Shown here: positions 38,913-48,854 of the stretch, in pieces
Layout: every line of letters starts with the position of its first letter
Numbering within the stretch: the first letter of the stretch is position 1
DNA from: Gryganskiella cystojenkinii
Lineage: Eukaryota; Mortierellomycota; Mortierellomycetes; Mortierellales; Mortierellaceae
Reading direction: 5' to 3'
Length of the DNA stretch: 64,000 nucleotides
Assembly (NCBI GenBank): GCA_015852425.1
Contig: JAAAIG010000030.1
Location: 35,179-99,178, forward strand
The notes under the pieces: generated by a model
Database searches by the model: none
What the model was told of the DNA's origin: nothing
Seen by the model: only the letters and a program-made list of their open reading frames with translations
Program-made: the position numbers and the translations under genes

Positions 38913-38930
38913 GGGGGGGGGGGGGGGGGG
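38913..38930 (+). repeat. poly(G) run of 18
   Basis: Eighteen consecutive G, preceded by GGGG and followed by AAGGG, nine bases after the MBOAT gene in its direction of transcription. On the mRNA strand it is poly(C). Length is likely unreliable in assembly and variable in nature. Confidence 0.8.
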
Positions 38931-38938
38931 AAGGGTGT

Positions 38939-40643
38939 TTAAAGGACCTTGACCTTGCTCGAAGGAGTAGCATCCTTCAAAACCTCGGTCGTGGCATCGA
39001 CAGCAACGGTAGCGACCTCCTCAGCGACATCATGAGCCAATTCCTTGACCTTCTCACCCTCCGACTTGTTCTCGACAGTCTTCTTGGACTTGCGCTTGTT
39101 AGGGAGCAAGACTGGGGTAATGATCGTGATGACAAAGATACCGACGTGAACGACAAAGTAAAGGTCCCTCCAGACCTGAATACTGTCTTGGAAGGTCAAG
39201 AGCAAGAACGACATGGACATGTAATTGATCGTCGCCTGGGTCAACACCATGCCCAGCATGTTGTAAACCAAGGGAGTCTTGCCAGTCTCGGCAGAGACGA
39301 AACGAGGACGTAAATGGGATCGCAACAACTTGCCAGCGGTCAAAGCCGTGGCGGAGGACGCGAACATGAGGTAGTATCCTGGGTAGAATCCATGCCAGAA
39401 TGCACTCACACCAAAGGTCGCGAACGTTTCCAGAGGCCCTGGCTTGACTCCAGGCGAAACGACTCTGAAATAAACGGAGTGCTTCAGCCACTTGTTCGTA
39501 CCCATGTTCCAGTTATCGGCAAGAGTCTTGATACTCTGACCAGTCTCATAGGCCCAGACATTAATGTTTGAGGTGGCGTCCCAACGAGCCTCACCAGTCT
39601 TGGGATCTTGTCCGTTGTAACCGAACCCGGCCATCACACACGCACCCTCGGCCATCTTCCAAACCGCATAGTACTTGAATCGTGCAGCAAATGCCGCCAA
39701 TTGGACGTAACCGAATCGCAAGATCCAGGGGAGGGACTTCCAAGCCGGATCCAGAGTCCACAGCACGTCCAGTTTAGGACCCAGAATCGCAAGCGAGGCC
39801 AGGGCGACCAACGCAAAGAAGAAAGACTGCATCGAGGCTCTAACCCGACCAGCGGGCCAGTTGATCTTGCCAGTCTTGGGGTCCCGGAACTGAGAGAGTT
39901 CGATGAAACGAATGTAATCCATGTACTCGAACGAAGGGCCGACCAGGACCGCAGGGAAGAAGAAGACGTAGCTGAGGTAGTTAAGCAACGAGGGGAACTG
40001 GTTGATGGCATGCTCCTGCTGGTAACGGCTCAACTCCTTGGGGTTACGGCGACCGTCATAGACATTGAAGGCCCATGAGGTAAGTTTCATGGTGAGGATC
40101 ATCTGGGGTCCAGTGTGATCCAGTTTGTATCCACGATAGTCGTTGAATTGACGGATCAAATGGCTATCGAGCAACAGAAACACAAAAAACATAATTAGAA
40201 AAATAAAATCAAATTTTTTCTTTGGGGCAGAAAAAAAGATGTGCACAGACGGCAGAACGAGCTTAAATCGTTCAATTGCTGTGTGTGTGTGGGTGTGTGT
40301 TTTTTGTTCATGAAGTAAACATATACCTGACACTCATGTGAAGCATGACACCGATAAAGACTATCCGGGGTCCCCATTTACCCTGGACTGATCCCATTAC
40401 CCTCCAGACAGCAATACTAGACCCGAGCAAGTGCATCAACCCCACCAGATCATCAACAACGGCGACAATCAAGAAGAACGAGGTCAGAACCGAGACGACG
40501 TGCTTGAGGCCGGGGTTATTGCTAGGCAAGAAACGGAACACAAGAGCCAGAGGGTAAGAGAGAAGCAAGGCAGAGAGACACCGTAACTGATCCTCGGGGA
40601 ATGAGACAGCCTCGGAGAGGGACCCAAAGAAGGAGTCCAACAT
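38939..40643 (-). CDS. ALE1: MBOAT lysophospholipid acyltransferase (Ale1/LPCAT-type)
   Basis: Two exons on the minus strand, 40327-40643 and 38939-40163, joined across a 163-nt intron (GTATAT...ATAG); 513 residues. Multiple membrane helices span the protein. MBOAT hallmarks are FNDYRGYKLDHTGPQMILTMKL near the start of exon 2, LNYLSYVFFFPAVLVGPSFEY, NMGTNKWLKHSVYFR with the conserved Asn, and SAFWHGFYPGYY with the catalytic His at 363. The Lys/Glu-rich C-terminal tail is cytosolic. Ale1-type enzymes re-acylate lysophosphatidyl-choline, -ethanolamine or -serine with polyunsaturated acyl-CoA at the ER. Neighbouring lipid genes are not co-directional, so no operon-like logic applies. Head group preference is not visible. 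Confidence 0.93.
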
Positions 40644-42571
40644 GATGGGTGTATGTATATTTATGTGTATGTGGGAGGAGTCGACTGAATAGAGTGAAAG
40701 GGGATCAAGTATCGACGGAAGATGGAGAGTGACTCTAGGAAATTTTTGAATGAGGAAGGCGCAATGTCGAGTAATGAATGCCGAAGGAATGAATGAGGTC
40801 AACAATCAGGAGAGACAGCCGAAGGTGAAGAGGTGGGAGCAGAGCGAAAGAAAGAAAAAAAGAAAGAAAGAAAAGAAAAGGCGCTTTAGGTGTATTTGAA
40901 CAAGTAAGAGCGAGTTCCGGTTCCTTGTTCCTGGGAGGTCTTCAGTCGGAGGTGTTCACTTTCATTCAAGATTTTGACCCAACACACCACCAAAAAAAAT
41001 AATCGGAGGATCATCGACGTTGCAGAAGTGTCTTTTTCTCTGTCTCGATTCTTCCCTCCCCCGCTTCTTGCTTGTTGCACCACTTGGTTGTCTTTGCGGG
41101 ACCATATTCAGTCTTGATGCTAATGGTATCTTCTGGGATTAGGGAGACGTTTCGCTTTCAAAGTAACAAACAAGCGATGAAGAATATCTGATCTGCGAAT
41201 CATGTCCCAACAAGGCTCATTTTTAAATAAAATCGCTATCGATTCCCAGGGTCCTCAACTCGGCTATCTCCAGTCCTATCGTTCCAAGACCTGTCCCTTT
41301 TTTCCCCCTCCCTTACATCGATCGTCAAGAAGAGTGCGATTTGCAGGTGCATGCTCCCAAACAAACAGTGTCAGTAAAGTGTGAGAGAGGAAGAGTGGAA
41401 AAGAGTTCATCAATTGGTCAAAGTGAGCAGTCACCGACATAGACCCTTAGTAACGACAAATGCACAAAGAAAAGAAGATCCCCCCAAAAAAATTTGAATT
41501 TTCTACGCCACCAAAATTTAACTACAAGTCACATGATCAATTCTTGCTCCTTGGGCTAAGCAACCGCGAGCAAAACGGAGTCGTTTTTGCGCCTGAGGAC
41601 AGGCAGAGACCAGTTTAGGCACAGTTATTTTCTGACTTTTAGGACGAAAAAGAAGTTCTGTTTGCTATCGTCACTGGCTTCACGGACTATACACTCTTTC
41701 TTTCTTTCTTTCCTTCTCGCTCTCCGCTTTCCTTTCCCATTGTCATCTCTTCATTTTCTTTCCCAAAGGCATGCCAAGAGCAAAATCCCGGTTTTACGCC
41801 TACACCACCATCGTTCCATCCAGGGCAAACAAGAAACAAAAAAAAAAAATATTAAAAAAGTGTAACAGATAATTCAATTCGCCCAGCGTAACATCCTTCT
41901 CAACATTCTTTGATTTCTTTAACCTTGTATTTCTCGGAGCGTTTGTTTGTCTGCGTCCAGCAAAGGTTGGGTGCCACATTGCGATCGATCGGTGATTGGG
42001 TAACAGAGCTTTTCCGCAAAAGTAAAATATGAGTGTGTCTCTACACAAATTGGTTTTTTCACTTTCTTGCCCCTTTGTGCAACCAGACTAACGGACGTAA
42101 TGGCAAAAGACAAAGGGCAAAGACAGAGAGAAATCGAGCTCTCAACACGCGGCGAGCTGGGATTATGCTTATTGGAAGGAAAGGAGATAAAACAACAACA
42201 ATAACAACGTCAAAGAGAGACACACAGGAGAGAGAGAGAGACAGAGAGAGAGAAAAAAAGAAGCTGACCTGAATGTCTCATCTCTTCCTTTCTTCAGTTT
42301 GATTCATTCGATCAACTCCATTGTCCTCATTGTCCCCCTCTCATTCTCTCATTCCATTTCTTCTCTTCCCGGGTTTTACGACGACACCTTGCTTCTTGAA
42401 GTCTCCTTTCCCCCCTGCGTTTAAAACGGTTACTGGGACTGTCCTTCCTCTCAAACCCTCTAAAAGATCATTTAAGTCAAGGCCTTCTGGGATCCTCTCT
42501 CTCTCTCTCTCAAAAGACCGCCACTCTCCAGCCCTCCTCTTTCCAGGCAATATATACTCCAACCTCCGTTC
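40644..42571. other. divergent intergenic region (1.9 kb)
   Basis: Holds promoters of the MBOAT gene (-) and the single-pass membrane protein (+). It includes an AAAGAAAG-rich stretch at 40850-40880, a (GA)n microsatellite at 42230-42255 and an ATATATA near 42550, only ~20 bases before the ATG at 42572. No gene recognised. Confidence 0.45.
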
Positions 42572-44212
42572 ATGAATCCGGCGGGCCTAAGAGACATGGC
42601 GTTCGCCCTTCGGAAGCGAGCTCCTAAACCAACTTCCCCTCCACACGAAGACCATCATCCTCCAAATGTCGACGCAGCAGCACCACCAGTGCCCGTAATT
42701 CCAACACCAGCACCAAAGCCAAAGCCACCCAAACCACCAGTTACTCATTCTTCAACGACAGAGATTGCGACGACCATAGCCACCACCACCGCCAACTCAA
42801 CTGTAACAGCCTCAACCATCTCAACCATGGACCCCGCAACTACATCGCTATCGTCCACTTCAATATCACCGTCTATCCCCTCCTCTGGATCTGAAACAGA
42901 CGGCGGCGGGGCTTCCTCATCTAAGGGGAACACAGCCATGATTGCGGGAATTGCAGCAGGAGGACTGGTTCTGGTGCTGATCATCGCAGGGTTCTTGTTC
43001 AAGGTCAGAAGGAAACGAAGTCGGGAAGCTCGAGAAGCTGAGGAGGCTGAGCGGTATCAACGACGAAGTATGATGCAAAAGTACTCAGAGGGTTCCTCCT
43101 CCTATGGATATGGAGACGACGCACCCTTGACGCCACGGCTCAATAGTCGCACGTACAGCAATCAACAACAACAAGAACGCGAGCGGTTTCATTCTAACAG
43201 GCAGTTACAGCAACAACCAGAATGGTTTGCAAAAAAATCGCCGCTGGAATACCAGAGTCAAGTCCCACCGCTCGAAGTTCTTAAGCAGCAGAAGGAACAG
43301 TCGCAACCGCAATATCAACAACAGCGTCCCCGTGAGCAGCAGCAAGTTCAGGACCAGAGTCAGAATCAGCAGCGGCCTTACCCATTGACCCAGTCTCATA
43401 GCACGGGCAGCAGTTTGTCAAATTCCAGTCTCAACGCTGCTTTGACCACCCCCACGATCCTGCAACAGAGCGCTCATGCTGCAAGGAGTCTGACCACCAC
43501 GACCGGAGGTAACAGCAGCGGCAGCAACAATCACAGCAATGGTATGATAGGAGGACCTCCAGCTCCTCGAGGCGAATTTATTCCTTTAGTTCAGGCACCA
43601 AGTCCGACGGCGGCGGCAACGGGGGCAATGCGTCCATACCAACAACACCAATACCAGCAGCCTCGCATTAGCACCCAAAACTTGGGTCGTCCGTCCTCTC
43701 CTGCTTTCTCGTCGACCATGTCGCCAACGTCTTCGCAATCACCAAACGGACTCATCTCACCCGGCAGAAACCTGAGTCCAACGAGCTCGAGTGGTTCCTC
43801 CGGCGTAACAAGGACTCCATCGATCATGTCGAATGTACTGCAAACCTATACACCGCCTCCGATCAGCCCATCGACGAAACCCCCTCCAGGGTTTTATGAC
43901 TTTTTGGAGGAGGTGGACGAACCGCCCCCAAAACCCAAGTCCAAGAGTAGTCACAGTAATATGAATAGCAGGCACCACTCCAGGAAGCCCAGTTACGGTA
44001 GTGCTACTCCAGCAGCAGCGGCCATTGCCGCAGGAAAGATATCGTTTACAGAGGGAGAGGCTCCGATGTCGCCACCACCAATCCCTCGAGCGACCCGACC
44101 TGGGTCTGTCTCGTCCGTTTCCTCTTTCAAGTTGGCCAAGGTTGATCTCAAGCCTGATCCCTCAGCGCCTGCTGTACCCGCGATACCAACCCACCCTTCA
44201 ACTCTGAACTGA
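42572..44212 (+). CDS. single-pass membrane protein with Ser/Thr/Pro-rich ectodomain and long Q/S/P-rich tail
   Basis: Single exon, 546 residues. Residues ~20-118 are Pro then Ser/Thr-rich, the composition of an O-mannosylated fungal ectodomain. Residues ~122-143 form one membrane segment flanked by a basic stop-transfer (KVRRKRSR). The remaining ~400 residues are low-complexity Gln/Ser/Pro sequence with many SP/TP sites and a proline-rich end. The topology is that of fungal cell-wall sensors or mucin-like proteins, but no folded extracellular domain is present and the start lacks a cleavable signal peptide, so either the membrane segment acts as the signal or a 5' exon is missing. Function unknown. 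Confidence 0.75.
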   Translation: MNPAGLRDMAFALRKRAPKPTSPPHEDHHPPNVDAAAPPVPVIPTPAPKPKPPKPPVTHSSTTEIATTIATTTANSTVTASTISTMDPATTSLSSTSISPSIPSSGSETDGGGASSSKGNTAMIAGIAAGGLVLVLIIAGFLFKVRRKRSREAREAEEAERYQRRSMMQKYSEGSSSYGYGDDAPLTPRLNSRTYSNQQQQERERFHSNRQLQQQPEWFAKKSPLEYQSQVPPLEVLKQQKEQSQPQYQQQRPREQQQVQDQSQNQQRPYPLTQSHSTGSSLSNSSLNAALTTPTILQQSAHAARSLTTTTGGNSSGSNNHSNGMIGGPPAPRGEFIPLVQAPSPTAAATGAMRPYQQHQYQQPRISTQNLGRPSSPAFSSTMSPTSSQSPNGLISPGRNLSPTSSSGSSGVTRTPSIMSNVLQTYTPPPISPSTKPPPGFYDFLEEVDEPPPKPKSKSSHSNMNSRHHSRKPSYGSATPAAAAIAAGKISFTEGEAPMSPPPIPRATRPGSVSSVSSFKLAKVDLKPDPSAPAVPAIPTHPSTLN

Positions 44213-44672
44213 GGCAGATCAGCAAAGAAGAAAAAGGGTTCGGGACCCTCATTTCAATTATTCCTTAATACCGTATTTATGCAGCATAAACAAATAAAAT
44301 ATAATAATGAGCTCTTTCCGTTGCACTGACCGCCACATGTGGTTCCACAGCCGGTGTATTTGCTTATTGCGTGTCAAATGGATGGGGGTGGGGGCAGGGG
44401 GATACCTCCCTCGAGATTTGTGATTTTTGTTCGAACGGGAAGGACAAAGGGCTGAAACAGAGAGTGGGCAATGTGGTCAAGGAAAAGAGGAAAGGAAAGA
44501 GAGAAAAACGGTCTACCTCGCGTGATAAAAAACCATGTAGGAAGATCAAGTTCACATACGCCACCAAAATTGAAAATGTCACGTTTTCCCACGAGACATT
44601 CTCAAAGAGGAGCGCATGTTTGCATGCTCACTCTTTTTTTCTTCAATAATCTGCCATCTGATTCATCAGGAC
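44213..44672. other. intergenic region
   Basis: Between two same-strand genes. AATAAA near 44294 may end the upstream mRNA. Otherwise no feature seen. Confidence 0.45.
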
Positions 44673-47173
44673 ATGCCACCACTGACACAACTCGAGGATG
44701 AATTAGCGGAAGAAGAGCGAGTTCTTGTAACACATCAGACCACACAAGGATAATAATGCCTAGGGGTTCATGACACGACGACATGACTTTAATTTGCAAT
44801 TTCTCTCTTTGGACACTGTAGCGTGCTGAGCAAGAGTGGTTCCTGACGACTCAAGTCGATCCCAATCTCAGAGATATCCAAGAGGCACTCATCGTAAGGG
44901 TCCTCGATACCTGACAAGGAATAACGCGCGTGCTGGTTTTTTTTATTTGACTCTATCGTTGGGATCTTAACTGGCCACACTTTTCCCTGGTTATAAACCT
45001 AGGCTTGTCGGGATGCGGCGAGATTGCATGATGATGCCAAAGGCGCACTGACTCTGGCTATATCTTCGCCAAAGTAAGGCGGAAGGGACTAGATGCTGAA
45101 CCCGGAACTATCGACATGGAAGGCGGCGTCATCTTACTTACAACATGACTTCGTATCGATTCTAGCAATGATATCCTCAAAGGGTTTGTCACACTAGCTG
45201 GCAGTTTTATCGTCAAAGGGGTAAGAGGACTTCATCACGATCGACAGCTATTGAAAACCAAGCCATGTGCATCATAAAAAGGCGATATGCACTAAACACG
45301 TCAATTCTCCCCCATGTCATTATTACGAATAGGATATGACGATCAAATTACCAAAGCTGCCCATGGTTAAGGCTGCTATCCATTCTCAGATTCCCATCAC
45401 AGAGTCAGTAGTACCCACCACAGGATCATCAGATTCTACCGCAAAGACAACGACGGCAGGAACAGCATCAATAGCAGCAACAACAGCAGAAACGAGATTG
45501 GGTCCCGAGGCCTCAGCAGTAACACCAGAGCAGCCGGAAAGCAAGGATGGCGAGGGGCGATTACCACCAACTGATGCTCAAACACGAACCCAAGGAAACC
45601 TTGCAGTATCATCATCGACCTCTGTAGGAGCACAATCTGCTAGTGTCACAACAACTACAGCAACAGCTACAGTCGCTCAAGGATCTGTCGCCCCAGTACA
45701 GAGTAACGCCCCTCCCGCGATCGCGAATACCCTACAAGCGATGCACAACAAAACCCCGGGACATTTGACGCAACCCTATTTCTTGGAGCAACTCAAGGAC
45801 GTTCAAAATCATACTGCTCAAGCAATATTTCGATTGCAGGATTACTGGCGAATTCCTGGTGTTGTTCCCACAGGATCGACGACAGATGCTGCATCCCGGC
45901 TCGGAGCTGGTGGGATCAAGGAGTCGACGCGAGCCTTAAAGACCCTGTTGGAACTGATGCAGAGGCATCTGCGCGCTGCGATCGAGGTTATGGCACAGCC
46001 TAGCAAGGAAAAGCTCTACCCTTTCCGTGTTTGCGATCCAAAGGTAAGAAAAAGCCTATATATCCATTCGACTTTATGCTATTGCCTTTCATTATGGCGG
46101 GTTTCTCAATCTTCAGAAACATTTTCTTACCTATCAATACTACCTACAGATATTCAGTCCGGCTTTGAACGAGGACTTTGTGATCGAGTTTTATATCCGA
46201 GATTCGCAATTAGTCTGTGCAGCTTATGCGCTTCAACTAACAGGCGGGTCAAACCCTAGTGGCGGAGGAGGGCTTGCTAGTTACCTGCAGCAAGCTCTCC
46301 CCTCCTCGACACCGACAGCTTCCCCTATACCTCCCTCACAACCCACGTTGACATCAATGGCTCCTGGAGCTAATACCTCTGATACTCATCCATCTCCCTC
46401 GATGCCTCAACTGCCACAAGCGGCCTATGGCCACCGAACAGGATTATCAACGTCGTCGTCTTTAAATGCCCCACCTTCGCACAGTTCCGTTGGAGTAGGT
46501 AATAGTCATGGTCATCATGGTGAGGATGGTCATGGAGCCAAAAGCGGGCAGGCAACACCCCGACCCTCATCGCCAGTCTTGTATCATCATCCGAGTACCC
46601 AGCAACATCCACAGCAGCAGTCCAGCGCTGGTGGGAAATCTTATCCATGGTCTCCTACAAGGACACCGCCGACTGGCCTTGAGCACCATGGCGCAAGTGG
46701 CGGAGGTTCGTCATCCAGTGGTGAGTAATCCTGGATAATTCTCGATGTCGACTGAACAGAAAGAATTACTGGCTTACCAAGGCCGCATCGTTGGTATTCT
46801 ACGCTCTAGATTCTGTAACTCTTCCACCGTCCAGCAAGATTGGGCAAACCAGCAAAGGAGGGATCAAGTAAGCTTTTTTCTACTTTGCATTTTTTATGGT
46901 ATTTTATGCGTACAGCTGCCTTTTATTCACCCCAAAGTGACTCTGTTTGACATATCTTCTTCATGCTCTTTGTTATGATCTGTTCTGGGACGTCATTTTC
47001 ACAGCAAATACAGGGGCAAGATTGCGACGACGATCGAGGACAAAATGGTTCAGGTTCAGAGTCCAAAGTTGGCGGAAATCAGTTCAAGACTGGTCCATGC
47101 TGAGAACCTCTGTCGTAGATTGCTTCATTTCTTGGTCCTTCAAGAGTCCGTGTCCACGCATTCAGCGGATTAG
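44673..47173 (+). CDS. RAV2: Rogdi / Rav2 homologue (RAVE V-ATPase assembly factor) with large low-complexity inserts
   Basis: Eight exons: 44673-44726, 44822-44893, 45003-45073, 45166-45220, 45333-46043, 46150-46724, 46760-46867 and 47005-47173; 604 residues, about twice animal Rogdi. Rogdi landmarks in order: EQEWFLTTQVDPNLRDIQEAL, LKGFVTLAGSFIVKGDMTIKLPKLP, YFLEQLKDVQNHTAQAI, LKTLLELMQRHLRAAIEVM, IFSPALNEDFVIEFYIRDSQL, and a final helical part KYRGKIATTIEDKMVQVQSP. Inserts of ~110 Ser/Thr/Ala-rich residues (exon 5) and ~160 Ser/Pro/His/Gly-rich residues (exon 6) interrupt the core. Rav2/Rogdi works with Rav1/DMXL and Skp1 to reassemble V1 and Vo sectors of the vacuolar ATPase. The sixth intron is only 35 nt and its donor is the least certain junction, chosen to keep the downstream phase. 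Confidence 0.8.
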
Positions 47174-47588
47174 GCCACTTCAGCCAATCCGAAAGAAGAA
47201 GGATAACGCATATAAGGGCTCAGGTTGCACAATGGACGTCATTTTTGCATATATGCAAAGGAAAGAGGAAGGGACTCCTGACCTCATAAAAAAAAAAAAA
47301 TTGAGGGGAGAAAGGAATCTCCGCCCGCAGTGCTGCGGGAAAATAAAGTTTTGGCCCACCGCAATTTTATTTTTCAATTGCTTCGACCAAAGGTGACAGG
47401 GAATTGTATAAAAGGTCAAAGACTCGCACTTTGCTTGTACTTCTTACTCATTCTTAACAACAACAAACACAAGACACTACATCATTCCAGGCGCAACTTC
47501 TTCACTCCTCCTTCCAAACGACAGCCAATCCTCCACCATCCCCTCTTTCAAGTTTACCAAGACCCAACAAGCCCACCTTCAAGCCTAC
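47174..47588. other. intergenic region with promoter of the 47589 gene
   Basis: Short same-strand gap. A run of 13 A near 47290 and a TATA box at 47407 are the only notable elements. Confidence 0.45.
47407..47414 (+). promoter_or_regulatory. TATA box (TATAAAAG)
   Basis: A perfect TATAAAAG 182 bases before the ATG at 47589, matching the motif used by the subtilase and the four-repeat protein. It supports transcription of the otherwise unrecognisable downstream frame. Confidence 0.55.
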
Positions 47589-48392
47589 ATGACCACGTTC
47601 CACGATCAACTCGCTTCCACTTCTTCTTTTGCCACTATTACAACTTTTGATCTGTTTCATTACCCCGAGAACGACTTCAAGGAAGCTCATCGTCAGAGAG
47701 CTCAACGTATTCAAAAGAACAACAACCGTGATCACCGTCATCAGACCGTGACCGCCCCCAACAGTGTGGACTACCTTCTTCGACGCACGACAGCTGCCTC
47801 CTCTGAGGACCAGACCATCCGACGCAAAGTAGAATTCCGTCTCAAGAACGGAAGCAACTCTTCTTTTTCCAGTGACGAACTCGAACACGACCGCAAGAAT
47901 GTCAGCAGCAACAAGAAGAGCAACAATAACGGCAGCAGCAACGGCAAGCATGTCAAGCAACAGCAGCAGCTTTCTCACCAATTGGTGGAAGTGGACAGCC
48001 GTTCCAACAAACGAGCCGATCGACGCAATAAGATCTCGGACGAGGAGTTCTTGCAGCTGCAACAGCAGCAGGGCGAGAGTGACGAGGACGAGGACGATGG
48101 TTACAGTTCCGGCTACTCTTCCTCTTCCTCCTCATCTTCCTCGAGCCACCGCAACCGTCAACATCATAAGGGTCAAGTCCTCGAGGTGGAGGAGCGTATC
48201 CGATTCAAGCATAACCTCGGCTTTGTCAAGGGCAGCGACGAAAACAACAACAAGACCATCAACAAGAAGGTCGACGCTCAGACTTTCCAAAAGATCTTTG
48301 AGCAAAAACTCGATGAGAAGGATCAGATCCGTAGCAATGGTGGTGGTGCCAAGCACAACAACAACAACAACAACAACAACAGCAGACGTTAA
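47589..48392 (+). CDS. hydrophilic Asn/Ser/Gln-rich orphan protein
   Basis: Intronless, 267 residues, no signal peptide or membrane segment. It has a ~100-residue N-terminal part with mixed composition (FDLFHYPENDFKEAHRQRAQRI, VDYLLRR, RRKVEFRLK), then an Asn/Lys/Ser-rich stretch, an acidic and polySer block (ESDEDEDDG then SSSS), and a more ordered end (VLEVEERIRFKHNLGFV, FQKIFEQKLDEK) finishing in polyAsn. The alternation of charged motifs and low complexity suggests an intrinsically disordered, possibly nuclear or stress-related protein. I do not recognise a family. The TATA box at 47407 and the C-ending codon preference in the non-repetitive parts support a real, well-expressed gene. Confidence 0.7.
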   Translation: MTTFHDQLASTSSFATITTFDLFHYPENDFKEAHRQRAQRIQKNNNRDHRHQTVTAPNSVDYLLRRTTAASSEDQTIRRKVEFRLKNGSNSSFSSDELEHDRKNVSSNKKSNNNGSSNGKHVKQQQQLSHQLVEVDSRSNKRADRRNKISDEEFLQLQQQQGESDEDEDDGYSSGYSSSSSSSSSSHRNRQHHKGQVLEVEERIRFKHNLGFVKGSDENNNKTINKKVDAQTFQKIFEQKLDEKDQIRSNGGGAKHNNNNNNNNSRR

Positions 48393-48854
48393 AACCAAAG
48401 AACGACGAGCACAACGCGATCGGCGGCGGCAACAACGCACTGTAAAACTTAGTAGTACTAGAACATCCACCCTCATTATTGCATTAAAATTCTGATACCC
48501 TGCATTTGCCACACAAAAAGCCTCGCCTTATCGTTCCTTTCGTTCGATGAGTTCTTTCATTTCTGATTTCTTTTCTTGGTGGATCTTTATGCTTTCTTTG
48601 CTCCGAAACGGTAAACGGAGTAATTTAGAGTGATTTCGCTGTGGATCCTCTTTCACGCAGCGTTTGCCATCATATAAGATGTGGATCTTTTGCAGGACCA
48701 CAACCACCCATGTTCGTTCCATTCCTCTTCAAGCTTTTTTCTCTTTCGAAACAGAAAAAAAAAGTATAATAGAGCCGGAAAAAGCATTCTGAACATTATT
48801 CAGAAATTCTTTTGACAAAATACCAACATAGTCTTACTGCAAACATATAATACC
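48393..48854. other. intergenic region
   Basis: Same-strand gap of about 460 bases. It holds a probable 3' UTR and the promoter of the next gene, with no distinct motif. Confidence 0.45.

Noticed and set aside
46721..46726. GTGAGT as donor of the sixth Rogdi intron
   Set aside because: Using it forces the next exon into a frame that either stops or enters the last exon out of phase, destroying the conserved C-terminal Rogdi sequence. GTAATC at 46725 keeps everything in frame.
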